Both the position numbers and the translations under genes were made by a program. Below the pieces are notes generated by a model. That model ran no database searches. It was given only the letters and a program-made list of their open reading frames with translations, and was not told where the DNA came from. From positions 1-8,950 of the forward strand of contig JABMMY010000223.1 in the NCBI GenBank assembly GCA_013205415.1: DNA of 8,950 nt. Reading direction: 5' to 3'. The stretch comes from Deltaproteobacteria bacterium (GTDB taxonomy: Bacteria > Bdellovibrionota > FAC87 > UBA2466). This document shows positions 1 through 7,419 of this stretch, piece by piece (position 1 is the stretch's first letter; the number at the start of each line of letters is the position of its first letter).

Positions 1-2793
1 ACCCTCTTCCAATGATACACTTCCCAACAGATCATAATTAGGAAGCCCTCCTGAAACTCGCAATCCTGCCGAAACCCTTCCAGTTCCATATTCTAATCCG
101 GGAATAAAGGGCTGTAGGTAGATCAGGTCGAGCTTACCATCCAGCGAGCCCTTAATAGTTTCCCCCTCTTTAAATTCTAGAAAACCTGATATTAAACTAT
201 CCTGCCCTGCGAGCTCGAATGGAGAGATCTTCACAGCTCCATTATTAAAACTAAAAGAGATAGGTTTCTGATTTCTAACAGGTGCAGTTTTAAGATCTAG
301 AAGAATATCGGAAAAGGATCCCGATCCGTTGATCGACTCCCATCGATTTAGATTCCCATTAAGTTCCACCTCTCCAGTAGCTCTAATATTTCCAAAAGAG
401 GCGAGCTCCTTTCCGGCCCACATCGAGAGCAATGGAGTAATATTACATTTATTTAATGTCAGTAGGACCTCCGATTTCGAGTGGGGACCTTTTTTGATAG
501 AGCTAACTCTTCCCTGTAGTGAATTTCCAAATAGGTTTCCGCTGAACTCGGTTCTTTCAGGGGTTTCCTGAATTGAGATACTGGAATCCCCCAACACCTG
601 CCCTCTAAATGCAGTTTTTATTAATTTTAGTTGTCCCTTACCTGTAGGACTTTCTAGATCCCCATCCAAATTAATCTGGCCTACAATTTCACCCGCAATG
701 GGAGACCCCTGAATGTGATCGATATCCTCCAGTTTTAATCCATAACTCTGAAGGGTTAAATGTGACCCTTCCCCTTTAAAGAACCCCTTAAAGCCTACCG
801 CTCCTCTGGGTTTAGTTAATGTCCCACGAGAAATCTCAACATAGTCGTCTCGATAGATCATAGAAAAGGTACCCCCCAGCCATTTTTCCTGAAACCAATC
901 GATCCCTCGCACAGATCCCGAGGCCGTCACCTGAATTCCTTTATTGTCATGCCCCCCTTCTAAAACTACATTTGCAGATACCTCTCCACCCTTGGGCGGG
1001 GAGAATCCCAATTTACTTTTTTTAAAAAACTGAAAAACCTGATCGACAGATCCTCTTTTAGTTGAGATCTGAAATTTATATCGAGTGTCCTTCGGTTTAA
1101 AATCGATAAAGCCTGAACTCTTGATAGTGTCTAAAGAGGGAAGTTCCAAAGATTCAAAGGCCAGGAGATCACCCTGATAAAACAACGTTCCTTTGACAGG
1201 CCCTAAAACCACACTTCCAATTTCAGCATTTTTTAGTTCAAGAGACCCTGCAATAACGGGTTCCCCTTTGTGATCCAGGGTTATTTTCCCTTTGAGATCG
1301 GCCAACCCGCCCATCGATAGGTCCTGAATTTTTCCTAGCTTAAAAAGTGAAAGCCCTTTTCCATCAAGATCAATTTTAAAGGGGTCTCCCTTTCGCCACT
1401 GACTGTAGGCGATCATAACCCCATCAAGAATCTTGACCTGAGTTTTAAAGTTGCCCTCATCTCCCTTGATAGAAAAAGAGCTAGAAAGATTGCCGTGCTC
1501 CACGCTAATCACAGTATTACCGGGCGTTATAGGTTCGCTGACATGAGCGATAGTGACCAGGTGATCCAGGTCAGAGTCCACCTCTCCTTGTATCGAAAAG
1601 GGGCGCGCCAGAAAACCCTCAGCCTTAACCTTTCCATTCAATGCCACATACAGCGGATTTTTAGTGAGTTTAAGCTGTGCAAGCAGATCGTGTATTTCCA
1701 CATTCACTAGATTTATTTCGCCGATAAAAGGGGAGCGATCTTTAAAGTCGATACCGATTTTATCAGAATTAATAAAACCGGCTCCCACCTCAAATTTGAG
1801 TTTAGAAAGGCTGGCCTTTTTTCCATCTGCAACAAAATTAAGCTCTCCGTTTCCCAGTTTATAGCCATTCCAAAATAGATTTTCCGTACTCAATTTTCCA
1901 GAGCCTAGATAACTAGCCTTATTTTTCTCAAGAGCTCCTGATGTACTCACAAAGCCAGAAATATTATTGGGAACCCTGCTTTTTAATTCCTCAATAAGAT
2001 TTAATAATTTTAAAGAGGCGCGGAGTTCATATACAGCCCTAAAGGATTCGGGCCCCCGATTCAGGTCTATTGGAAGTGAGGTTGCCCCCTTCACATCCAT
2101 GGTGAGAAAATCACTATCGATTCGAATCCTGTTGGCTCTAAGACTTCGAGGCGTAATATCACAATCAAGCTCAGCAGCGCGAATCACCGTGTGTAGGGGG
2201 CCCCGGTCCAAGGTCAAATTAGAAAAATTTGAGGTAATAGAATATTGTTCCTTTGCACTCTGCTCGACAAACAGGGTGAATCGACCGGAATCTATTCCTA
2301 ATTTTGGATCTACTGTAGTGACTAATACATAGGCGTCAACCACACCTATTTTTTGAACCTCAATATTTAACCGAGAGCCTTTAACCTTCCATTTTTCCTT
2401 TCCCGCAATAAGCTTCATCCCCTTTTTATAAATAACATCGGCCTCCTCAATAACAATTTTAGGCTGAAATAGGGCCACTTCACTTAAAGTGAGTTGCCCA
2501 TAAAAAAGAGGAAACGGGTTTATAGAGATCTTAATCCTTTCAATGGAAAGAGGTTTGGGTATTTGAATCATGGCAAGTAGATTCGTCCGCAATTGGACTC
2601 GATTCAAATAGATACGCGGCGAAAAAAGTGCAAATTCAATACTCTCAATATTAAGTTCAATTCCGAGCGGATTCACAACGGTTTTCACCTCCTGTAACAC
2701 CCGATTCTGCACATAGCTCGTTGCCAATACTAGATGGAGCACGAAATAAAACACTCCTCCAACGATAAAACATTTAAATAAAAATCTTTTCAT
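1..2793 (-). CDS. TamB/AsmA-like inner-membrane-anchored envelope protein, 3' end beyond the window
   Basis: The frame is open for 931 codons from an ATG at 2793 down to base 1, with no stop; I checked every triplet. Residues about 8-24 form one hydrophobic segment (FIVGGVFYFVLHLVLA) after MKRFLFK, so the protein is probably anchored in the inner membrane with the rest in the periplasm. Everything after that is monotonous, beta-rich and glycine-punctuated, with repeated G-x-(L/I)-x-(L/I)-x-G strands; residues about 701-720 (GEIVGQINLDG, then a P-T-G-K-G turn) are typical of the TamB/DUF490 and AsmA-like group. Known members form long beta-groove bridges between the membranes and act in lipid transport or outer-membrane protein assembly. 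The conserved C-terminal domain would lie off the window, so TamB cannot be told from other AsmA-like proteins. An AAGGGG sits 13 bases before the start, a loose ribosome binding site. It is the last visible gene of the minus-strand cluster, 64 bases after a TPR gene. Confidence 0.8.
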   Translation of the reverse strand, partial: MKRFLFKCFIVGGVFYFVLHLVLATSYVQNRVLQEVKTVVNPLGIELNIESIEFALFSPRIYLNRVQLRTNLLAMIQIPKPLSIERIKISINPFPLFYGQLTLSEVALFQPKIVIEEADVIYKKGMKLIAGKEKWKVKGSRLNIEVQKIGVVDAYVLVTTVDPKLGIDSGRFTLFVEQSAKEQYSITSNFSNLTLDRGPLHTVIRAAELDCDITPRSLRANRIRIDSDFLTMDVKGATSLPIDLNRGPESFRAVYELRASLKLLNLIEELKSRVPNNISGFVSTSGALEKNKASYLGSGKLSTENLFWNGYKLGNGELNFVADGKKASLSKLKFEVGAGFINSDKIGIDFKDRSPFIGEINLVNVEIHDLLAQLKLTKNPLYVALNGKVKAEGFLARPFSIQGEVDSDLDHLVTIAHVSEPITPGNTVISVEHGNLSSSFSIKGDEGNFKTQVKILDGVMIAYSQWRKGDPFKIDLDGKGLSLFKLGKIQDLSMGGLADLKGKITLDHKGEPVIAGSLELKNAEIGSVVLGPVKGTLFYQGDLLAFESLELPSLDTIKSSGFIDFKPKDTRYKFQISTKRGSVDQVFQFFKKSKLGFSPPKGGEVSANVVLEGGHDNKGIQVTASGSVRGIDWFQEKWLGGTFSMIYRDDYVEISRGTLTKPRGAVGFKGFFKGEGSHLTLQSYGLKLEDIDHIQGSPIAGEIVGQINLDGDLESPTGKGQLKLIKTAFRGQVLGDSSISIQETPERTEFSGNLFGNSLQGRVSSIKKGPHSKSEVLLTLNKCNITPLLSMWAGKELASFGNIRATGEVELNGNLNRWESINGSGSFSDILLDLKTAPVRNQKPISFSFNNGAVKISPFELAGQDSLISGFLEFKEGETIKGSLDGKLDLIYLQPFIPGLEYGTGRVSAGLRVSGGLPNYDLLGSVSLEEG

Positions 2794-2857
2794 TGAAAAG
2801 TTGGGACCCCTTTTTTAAAAACTTCACCTCAAGCCTACAAAATAGGCACTGAGACTA

Positions 2858-4090
2858 TCATCTCTTTTCTAGTTTTTGGTTGAGTACCACGCCTATTTTT
2901 TTAAAATTTCTATAATTAGAATCGATCGCACCCAGCTTTTTAGCGAACTGGTTTGCTTTTTCAAAATTTTGTAATTGAAAATAGATACGAACGGCATAAT
3001 ACAAGGCCTCCTTCATTTCATTTTCTTCCATCTTATCGAGTCTTAAAATTTGAAGGAAAATATCTAGCGCAGACAAAAAAGAGCCTGAGTCAAATTCAAT
3101 CTCACCCTTAAGAATTTGAGCGGCCACATATTTTTCCTGTTCTGAAGTCACCTTGTTTAAAAACTCTTTTGCTTCGTTCAGAAGCCCCATCTCTTTGAAG
3201 GCAATGGCGATGTCTAAACAGGCCTGAGAGTCGCCATTGATAACGTGAGTTGCTTTGAGTTTAAATTCGGCAACTAAGCCAGAAAGAGGTTCGATTCCAA
3301 TGGGCATCTCGCCTAGTTCCGTTTCTAGTTCTCGAATCAACTGTTTTAAAACCGATGAGGTCTCTTCATTAAGTGATTTTAAAAGTACCGACCCGGTGCT
3401 ATGACCTGTGCTTTTATCTTCAAAGCTATCCTCTTTCAATACCTCTAATTTTAAATCCGATTTCAACGAACTATTTTCAACTAGAATATGTTTTTCAATC
3501 CGTTCGAGTGTCCATCTCTTAGCTACAAAATGATCAAAATACAGAAGGTCCTCTTTCCTTCCTTTTTGCAGAATAATCTCTTTTAACAAACTCATTCCTT
3601 TATCTATTTCAGAGCCCGTATGCAAAGCTGCAAAGACCATTTCTAAGGAGCTTTTAATCTCCCCCTGTCGTAAAAACCCATGGCTGAGGGCTAGAAAGAT
3701 ATCTGCACGAGTGCGTTCCACCTCCAGTAATGTTTTTAAAAAATGGCAATACAATACCCATTGTGAGGACAATCTCTGCTCAGCTAATTCTAAATATTGA
3801 CTCACCCTATTTTGGCGCAACGCTGCTTTAGCAAAACTTTCCATTTCAACCAGAGCCTCATTCGTTCTTTTGATATCCATTAAACAAAGAGCCTTAATAA
3901 GATGCAGACGGGTAGAGTTCGGTGACAATTCCATAGCCTTGTCACACAGGGTAAGGGCCTCCACAACCTTTCCACGGTTTCGCAGAATGGGAATAAGTGA
4001 AGCGTATTGGTGTGAAGCTTCTTTAAGGGCCCCTTTAGCCTCTAAACTGCTAGCCTTTTCAAGAAGCTTTTTTGGATGAACTGCGGACAT
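2858..4090 (-). CDS. TPR-repeat protein of unknown function, downstream of efp
   Basis: This is a 410-residue, mostly helical protein without signal peptide or membrane segment, so probably cytoplasmic. TPR-like helix pairs are visible at about residues 8-57 (EAKGALKEASHQYA, then KVVEALTLCDKAMELSPNS), at 58-90, and at about 288-350 (CLDIAIAFKEMGLLNEAKEF; SGSFLSALDIFLQILRLD), with a last pair near 361-390. Between them, about 205-260, lies a charged linker and a short coiled-coil-like stretch (LKQLIRELETELGE). The LDIAIAFKEMGLLNEA motif resembles the LGIAYKEMGL-type repeat of many deltaproteobacterial TPR proteins, known from memory only. Start choice: the frame opens at a GTG at 4123, but that codon has no Shine-Dalgarno sequence, whereas the ATG at 4090 has GAGGTGAT ending just before a good spacer; an ATG at 4096 is too close to it. 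The gene follows efp by 41 bases, so co-transcription is likely. The partner is unknown. Confidence 0.85.
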   Translation of the reverse strand: MSAVHPKKLLEKASSLEAKGALKEASHQYASLIPILRNRGKVVEALTLCDKAMELSPNSTRLHLIKALCLMDIKRTNEALVEMESFAKAALRQNRVSQYLELAEQRLSSQWVLYCHFLKTLLEVERTRADIFLALSHGFLRQGEIKSSLEMVFAALHTGSEIDKGMSLLKEIILQKGRKEDLLYFDHFVAKRWTLERIEKHILVENSSLKSDLKLEVLKEDSFEDKSTGHSTGSVLLKSLNEETSSVLKQLIRELETELGEMPIGIEPLSGLVAEFKLKATHVINGDSQACLDIAIAFKEMGLLNEAKEFLNKVTSEQEKYVAAQILKGEIEFDSGSFLSALDIFLQILRLDKMEENEMKEALYYAVRIYFQLQNFEKANQFAKKLGAIDSNYRNFKKIGVVLNQKLEKR

Positions 4091-4094
4091 AACC

Positions 4095-4102
4095 ATCACC
4101 TC
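4095..4102 (-). promoter_or_regulatory. Ribosome binding site that sets the start of the downstream TPR gene
   Basis: On the minus strand this reads GAGGTGAT, eight bases complementary to the usual 16S rRNA tail. Its GAGGTG core ends six bases before the ATG at 4090. It favours that ATG over the GTG at 4123 and the ATG at 4096. Confidence 0.7.
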
Positions 4103-4131
4103 TGTCACAAAGAATGGATGCACTGCACAAT

Positions 4132-4695
4132 TTACTTCGTAATTTTTTCCGCGTAGGTCCCTGAGCGAGTGTCGATTTTTAAGATGTCATTTAACTTAAT
4201 ATGAAAGGGAACGGTTACGGTGAGACCGGTAGATACGACACAGGGCTTGCCCCCTCCGCTCACAGTATCTCCTTTGATCGCAGGTTCGCAATAGGTGACC
4301 TTCACCTCTACAAAATTAGGTAGCTCAACTGCGATAGGACGCCCTTTATAATAAAGGACCTCAATTTCTAGGTTCTCAATTAAATAATATTTGTTATCGC
4401 CTACGGTTTCTTTCTCAAGTGCAATCTGTTCATAGGCATCGAGATCCATGAATTGATAACTAGACCCATCGGCATAAAGATATTGCATTCTCTTCTTTTC
4501 TAATTCGGGCTCGCCTACCTTTTCACCAGATTTAAAGGTTCTATCGATCGTATTATTATTAAGTAAATTTTTAATTCTAGTTCTACAAAAAGAGTTTCCT
4601 TTTCCAGGTTTTACATGCTGAAAGTCCACAATGAGATAAGGAACCCCTTCAAGCTCAATACAAACGCCCTTTTTAAAATCTGATGTTGCAATCAT
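4132..4695 (-). CDS. efp: Translation elongation factor P
   Basis: EF-P binds between the P and E sites of a stalled ribosome and speeds peptide bonds at consecutive prolines. The 187-residue length is normal for the family. The three-domain layout is visible: an N-terminal KOW-like domain (residues 1-65) with the FQHVKPGKGNSF loop, then two OB domains, including MQYLYADG near 82 and the C-terminal IKGDTVSGGGKPCV and GLTVTVPFHI motifs. The tip lysine of PGKG is residue 32, the position modified in Bacillus subtilis; the surrounding VDFQHVKPGKG also looks more like the Bacillus type than the arginine (EarP) type. No modification enzyme is in the window. The frame extends upstream to a TTG at 4716, but AAGGGG four bases before the ATG at 4695 fixes the start. 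It lies between two TPR genes, 48 bases after one and 41 before the other. Confidence 0.98.
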   Translation of the reverse strand: MIATSDFKKGVCIELEGVPYLIVDFQHVKPGKGNSFCRTRIKNLLNNNTIDRTFKSGEKVGEPELEKKRMQYLYADGSSYQFMDLDAYEQIALEKETVGDNKYYLIENLEIEVLYYKGRPIAVELPNFVEVKVTYCEPAIKGDTVSGGGKPCVVSTGLTVTVPFHIKLNDILKIDTRSGTYAEKITK

Positions 4696-4699
4696 ATTT

Positions 4700-4705
4700 C
4701 CCCTT
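4700..4705 (-). promoter_or_regulatory. Ribosome binding site of efp
   Basis: The minus strand reads AAGGGG followed by AAAT and the ATG at 4695. The four-base spacer is short but acceptable, and it rules against the upstream TTG at 4716, which would place this motif inside the gene. Confidence 0.65.
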
Positions 4706-4743
4706 AGAAGATGCAATATTTCTCGCCGATTTACGGCTAAACT

Positions 4744-5814
4744 TCAATCGTTATTCCTGTTTTTTATTAAGATAGCATTTAAAATATCGATCTTCTGTTG
4801 TCTTTTTAAAGAGGCAGAATCGACCCCTAATTGAGCCCGACAGTTTTGTATCTTTTGTGAAATCTCTATCGACCCACCTCTTTTCTGAAGTTTTTCGAAA
4901 ATACGAAGCGATTTTTCAAATTGCCCCTGAGCATAATAAAGATCCCCTAGTGTCTGAGTTGTGATCTCAGGGCTGAGCTGAACCTCTTCAGCAAACACGC
5001 GCATTACATTTTCTGTTTTGAAGGATTCCCCATTCTCCTCTTCGAAACCTAAGATCGCATCGATTTTGGATCTTCTAATTTCAGCATCCTCCGATTCATC
5101 TGCAAGAGGCTCCGGCTCATCAAAGGAATCGGCTAAAGGGGTCGTCATTTGACTTTGAAAGGCATTAATCGACGCTATAACCTCAGTAGGGGTCTGAGTG
5201 AGCACCTCATCAACCTCTGAATCTGAGAATTGAACTGCCGAGGCCGTGCCTCCAGTGGCACCCATAGGTTTCGGTTCGGGGTTAATTATATTTTCTATAG
5301 AAACACTCAATATTTTTCCAGCCGGAGTGCCTTGATGATCCTGATGATTCTGATGCAACTGCATCTGATGAATTTTATCTTCGAGTGCGACATCCTGAGG
5401 AGAAAGAGCTGCCACTATTTTATAACAATGCAAAGCCCGATCATTCTCCTGTAACTCTACAAAACAATCCCCTAATAATCTTTGAGCTAAAATATTATCG
5501 GAAGAGATATGAACGACCATCTCCAACTGTTCCTTGGCCGAGAGGTACTTTTTCTTATCAAAAAAACACCTGGCTAAGGAAACTCGCCCCCCAGGAAATT
5601 CAGGGTGATGTTTCAAACCCTCCAAGCAGATATCAATAGCTTCATCTACCCTTCCCAATCGACGATAGGCCTCCGCTAGGGGCGCAAAGACTCGACTCGT
5701 AGGGTCCTCTTGATACCGCCGAATATACTCTCGAAAATGAGGGGGTTGATGTTCGTAAAGCTTACCTAAGGTCTCACGAATGCGGTTTTGCGACGCTGTC
5801 TGTTTTTCGGGCAT
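4744..5814 (-). CDS. TPR-repeat protein with acidic linker, upstream of efp
   Basis: This 356-residue soluble protein has no signal peptide or membrane helix. Three tandem TPRs are clear at about residues 41-74 (VFAPLAEAYRRLGRVDEAID), 75-108 (ARCFFDKKKYLSAKEQLE) and 109-142 (LLGDCFVELQENDRALHCY). A disordered linker follows (about 145-280): first His/Gln-rich with HQx units (149-161), then acidic with many E, D, P and S. A fourth TPR is at about 283-316 (LGDLYYAQGQFEKSLRIFEKL), and the protein ends in a short helix, KIDILNAILIKNRN. N-terminal TPRs, acidic linker, one late TPR and a short C-terminal helix recall TPR proteins of Geobacter and myxobacteria; that comparison is from memory. ATG 5814 has AGGT five bases upstream, a weak ribosome binding site. 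It follows comEC by 96 bases and precedes efp by 48. Function unknown; a scaffold role is inference. Confidence 0.88.
   Translation of the reverse strand: MPEKQTASQNRIRETLGKLYEHQPPHFREYIRRYQEDPTSRVFAPLAEAYRRLGRVDEAIDICLEGLKHHPEFPGGRVSLARCFFDKKKYLSAKEQLEMVVHISSDNILAQRLLGDCFVELQENDRALHCYKIVAALSPQDVALEDKIHQMQLHQNHQDHQGTPAGKILSVSIENIINPEPKPMGATGGTASAVQFSDSEVDEVLTQTPTEVIASINAFQSQMTTPLADSFDEPEPLADESEDAEIRRSKIDAILGFEEENGESFKTENVMRVFAEEVQLSPEITTQTLGDLYYAQGQFEKSLRIFEKLQKRGGSIEISQKIQNCRAQLGVDSASLKRQQKIDILNAILIKNRNND
5332..5370 (-). repeat. Short imperfect 9-base tandem repeat coding for His-Gln-x units
   Basis: The plus strand shows consecutive units close to CTGATGATT (TTGATGATC, CTGATGATT, CTGATGCAA, then CTGCAT and CTGATG). 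On the coding strand these give CATCAG-type codons and the protein string HQMQLHQNHQDHQ, at residues 149-161 of the TPR protein. The repeat keeps the reading frame because the unit is three codons, so copy-number change would lengthen or shorten the linker without breaking the gene. Confidence 0.6.
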
Positions 5815-5910
5815 GATAGACCTGACCTGTTTTAAGTTTTATGCCGTTTGGCAACCCTTTAATTTGACACCTTTTGGCGATAAAAATCAAAGCCCACAGC
5901 ATCAAATAAC

Positions 5911-7278
5911 TCACAGGGCGTTATCGGTGTTTTTTTTGGGCCAAATCCGTTTACATAAAATTAGGCAACTAGCTTGTAAACACAGAGTTTCCACAATGTT
6001 TGGCCGCGGATAGGCAAGAAATGACTTTTCTATTAAATAATGGCCCAGAATCTGTCCGTTATAAAGCCATTTCCACCCCACCTCTAAAAAGCCTAACACA
6101 GAGTCACAAATCCCATTAGGCAGTGCTCCTAAACAGGGAATTAAAAATCCAACTGGAATGATGACAAGGTTCCACATCCAACTAAAACATATCGTACTTA
6201 TTGGGGATAAATAGGACCATTGTCCAAAATAAAAAAGAATCATAGGTGCCGATAATACCGCCATCACGGTGGAGAGAAAAAAATATTTCGCCACACTTGA
6301 AACCACATTTTGCGTTTCGCTTATTTCCACCATCAGAAATGTGGCCCCCACACTCAAGACAAAGGAGATCCCCATTAAAAGACCCGGTTCTAGAGCTATC
6401 ATCAAAGCCGCACTCGCCGTCACCCATTGCACCGGTGATGAAATAAATTTTCTCATTCTCAATAAAACCATAGCTCCCGCCATGGCTAAGGTTCTAAGTA
6501 CCGAAGGAGCGCCTTGGCTGGTTAAAGTTAGAATGGCGGCGCCAATTAATGGCAACCAAAGATCTAGTCGACGATAATAGTCCCTGAATATTTTTGCAGA
6601 CATCACTATTTTAGCTAACAATAAAAATAGCAAACGAAAAAGAATGATCCATACACTCACATGTTGGCCACTTAAGGCCACTAGGGGTAAAAGCCCCCCT
6701 TCCCTATACATGGAAACCAGCTCTGGATTTAATCCCTGGGTTTCTCCCGTCCACACCGCCCATACGATTCCCCGTAATTCTGGGTACCCCTTCATTAACG
6801 AACTCAAATAGTCTCTAAATCTCTTTCCTAGAAAAAAAAACAGGGTATTTCTCTCAGTCAACAGTGTCCATGCCACGCGTCCCTTCTTGAGAATTAATTT
6901 TCGCGTAGTTCGCTTAAAAAACCGATCTTCAAACCCACTAAAATTTTTAGCCGGTGTATCGCATTCAAAATGCCCACTAACCTCAACCTGCCGATTCTCT
7001 GGAACGACAAGGTTCATGCGTTCTCCCAAAATTATTTTTCCAGCAAAGGGCCACCAGGCCCCCTTGAAAAATATTTTGGCAGATTTCAATTCCACCCCAC
7101 CGCTAAATGAAGACTCAACCTGCCCGCGAATTCGGGTCTGCCGTGCCTCTCTCAGTTTTTGTTGAGGCAAGGAAAGCCGCCCGCACGCGCTCTCGGTCAT
7201 CTGCACCTCCTCTCGCCAATAGATTCCTCGAAGAGATATCAACACTAATGCGACTAGGGCCCAAAAAAACCATTTCAT
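5911..7278 (-). CDS. comEC: ComEC/Rec2-type competence channel protein lacking the C-terminal hydrolase domain
   Basis: ComEC forms the inner-membrane channel that takes single-stranded DNA into the cytoplasm during natural transformation. The 455-residue protein starts with a membrane segment (residues 3-17, FFWALVALVLISL), then a soluble region (about 45-140) in the place of the OB-like N-terminal domain. The competence domain runs from about 166 to 440: TGETQGLNPELVSMYREGG, then LVALSGQHVSVWI (matching the family's AISGLHV-type signature), SQGAPSVLRTLAMAG near 254-268, and several further hydrophobic helices. Full-length members are about 700-800 residues and end in a metallo-beta-lactamase-like domain; here the gene stops soon after the last helix, and no remnant follows. 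The frame extends to a GTG at 7296; neither start has a clear ribosome binding site, and I prefer the ATG at 7278. Runs of nine and eight identical bases lie at 6832-6840 and 5930-5937. It follows a secreted-protein gene by 108 bases. Confidence 0.88.
   Translation of the reverse strand: MKWFFWALVALVLISLRGIYWREEVQMTESACGRLSLPQQKLREARQTRIRGQVESSFSGGVELKSAKIFFKGAWWPFAGKIILGERMNLVVPENRQVEVSGHFECDTPAKNFSGFEDRFFKRTTRKLILKKGRVAWTLLTERNTLFFFLGKRFRDYLSSLMKGYPELRGIVWAVWTGETQGLNPELVSMYREGGLLPLVALSGQHVSVWIILFRLLFLLLAKIVMSAKIFRDYYRRLDLWLPLIGAAILTLTSQGAPSVLRTLAMAGAMVLLRMRKFISSPVQWVTASAALMIALEPGLLMGISFVLSVGATFLMVEISETQNVVSSVAKYFFLSTVMAVLSAPMILFYFGQWSYLSPISTICFSWMWNLVIIPVGFLIPCLGALPNGICDSVLGFLEVGWKWLYNGQILGHYLIEKSFLAYPRPNIVETLCLQASCLILCKRIWPKKNTDNAL
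6832..6840 (-). repeat. Nine-base homopolymer inside comEC
   Basis: Nine consecutive A on the plus strand, nine T on the coding strand, encode Phe-Phe-Phe at residues 147-149 of the ComEC-like protein, just before the competence domain. A one-base slip would frameshift most of the channel. Confidence 0.8.
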
Positions 7279-7360
7279 ACGGGTTGTCTTAATCACATTT
7301 TAATCACGTGGGTATCTTTGGAGGGAGGCGTTAAGGATTCATAGTTGGAAGGTAACATAG

Positions 7361-7419
7361 AAGGAGGTGGGTTTACTGTGCCTCTTTTAATTTTGCTGGG
7401 AATGATTAGCCTTTGCTAA
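7361..7419 (+). other. Near-perfect Shine-Dalgarno sequence followed by a 13-codon hydrophobic ORF
   Basis: AAGGAGGTG at 7361-7369 matches the full anti-Shine-Dalgarno complement. With AAGGAGGT taken as the pairing site, nine bases separate it from a GTG at 7378, which opens a 13-codon frame (MPLLILLGMISLC) ending in TAA at 7417-7419. It runs on the plus strand, against its neighbours: the first part lies in the gap between comEC and the secreted-protein gene, and the ORF runs into the 3' end of the latter. No promoter is evident. It may be a chance purine-rich stretch. Confidence 0.2.

Noticed and set aside
1967..2332. Plus-strand frame of 121 codons inside the TamB-like gene, and similar plus-strand frames elsewhere
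   Set aside because: These lie opposite well-supported minus-strand genes, have no ribosome binding sites I could find and encode unconvincing compositions.
2833..2847. Hairpin GCCTA-CAAAA-TAGGC after the second TPR gene, as a terminator before the TamB-like gene
   Set aside because: The stem is only five bases and no T-run follows it on the minus strand, so I do not count it as ending the operon.
4696..4716. Longer efp start at the TTG of 4716
   Set aside because: It would add seven residues not typical of EF-P and would bury the AAGGGG ribosome binding site inside the gene.
4725..4737. Hairpin GCCG-ATTTA-CGGC between the first TPR gene and efp
   Set aside because: A four-base stem with no T-run is expected by chance and is too weak to call a terminator or regulator.
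5862..5890. Possible minus-strand promoter TTGATT, 17 bases, TCAAAT before the first TPR gene
   Set aside because: Each box matches the consensus at only four positions, which AT-rich gaps give readily; it remains possible but unsupported.
6182..6427. Minus-strand 81-codon frame within comEC
   Set aside because: It overlaps the competence-domain helices in another frame of the same strand; the main frame has clear family motifs here.
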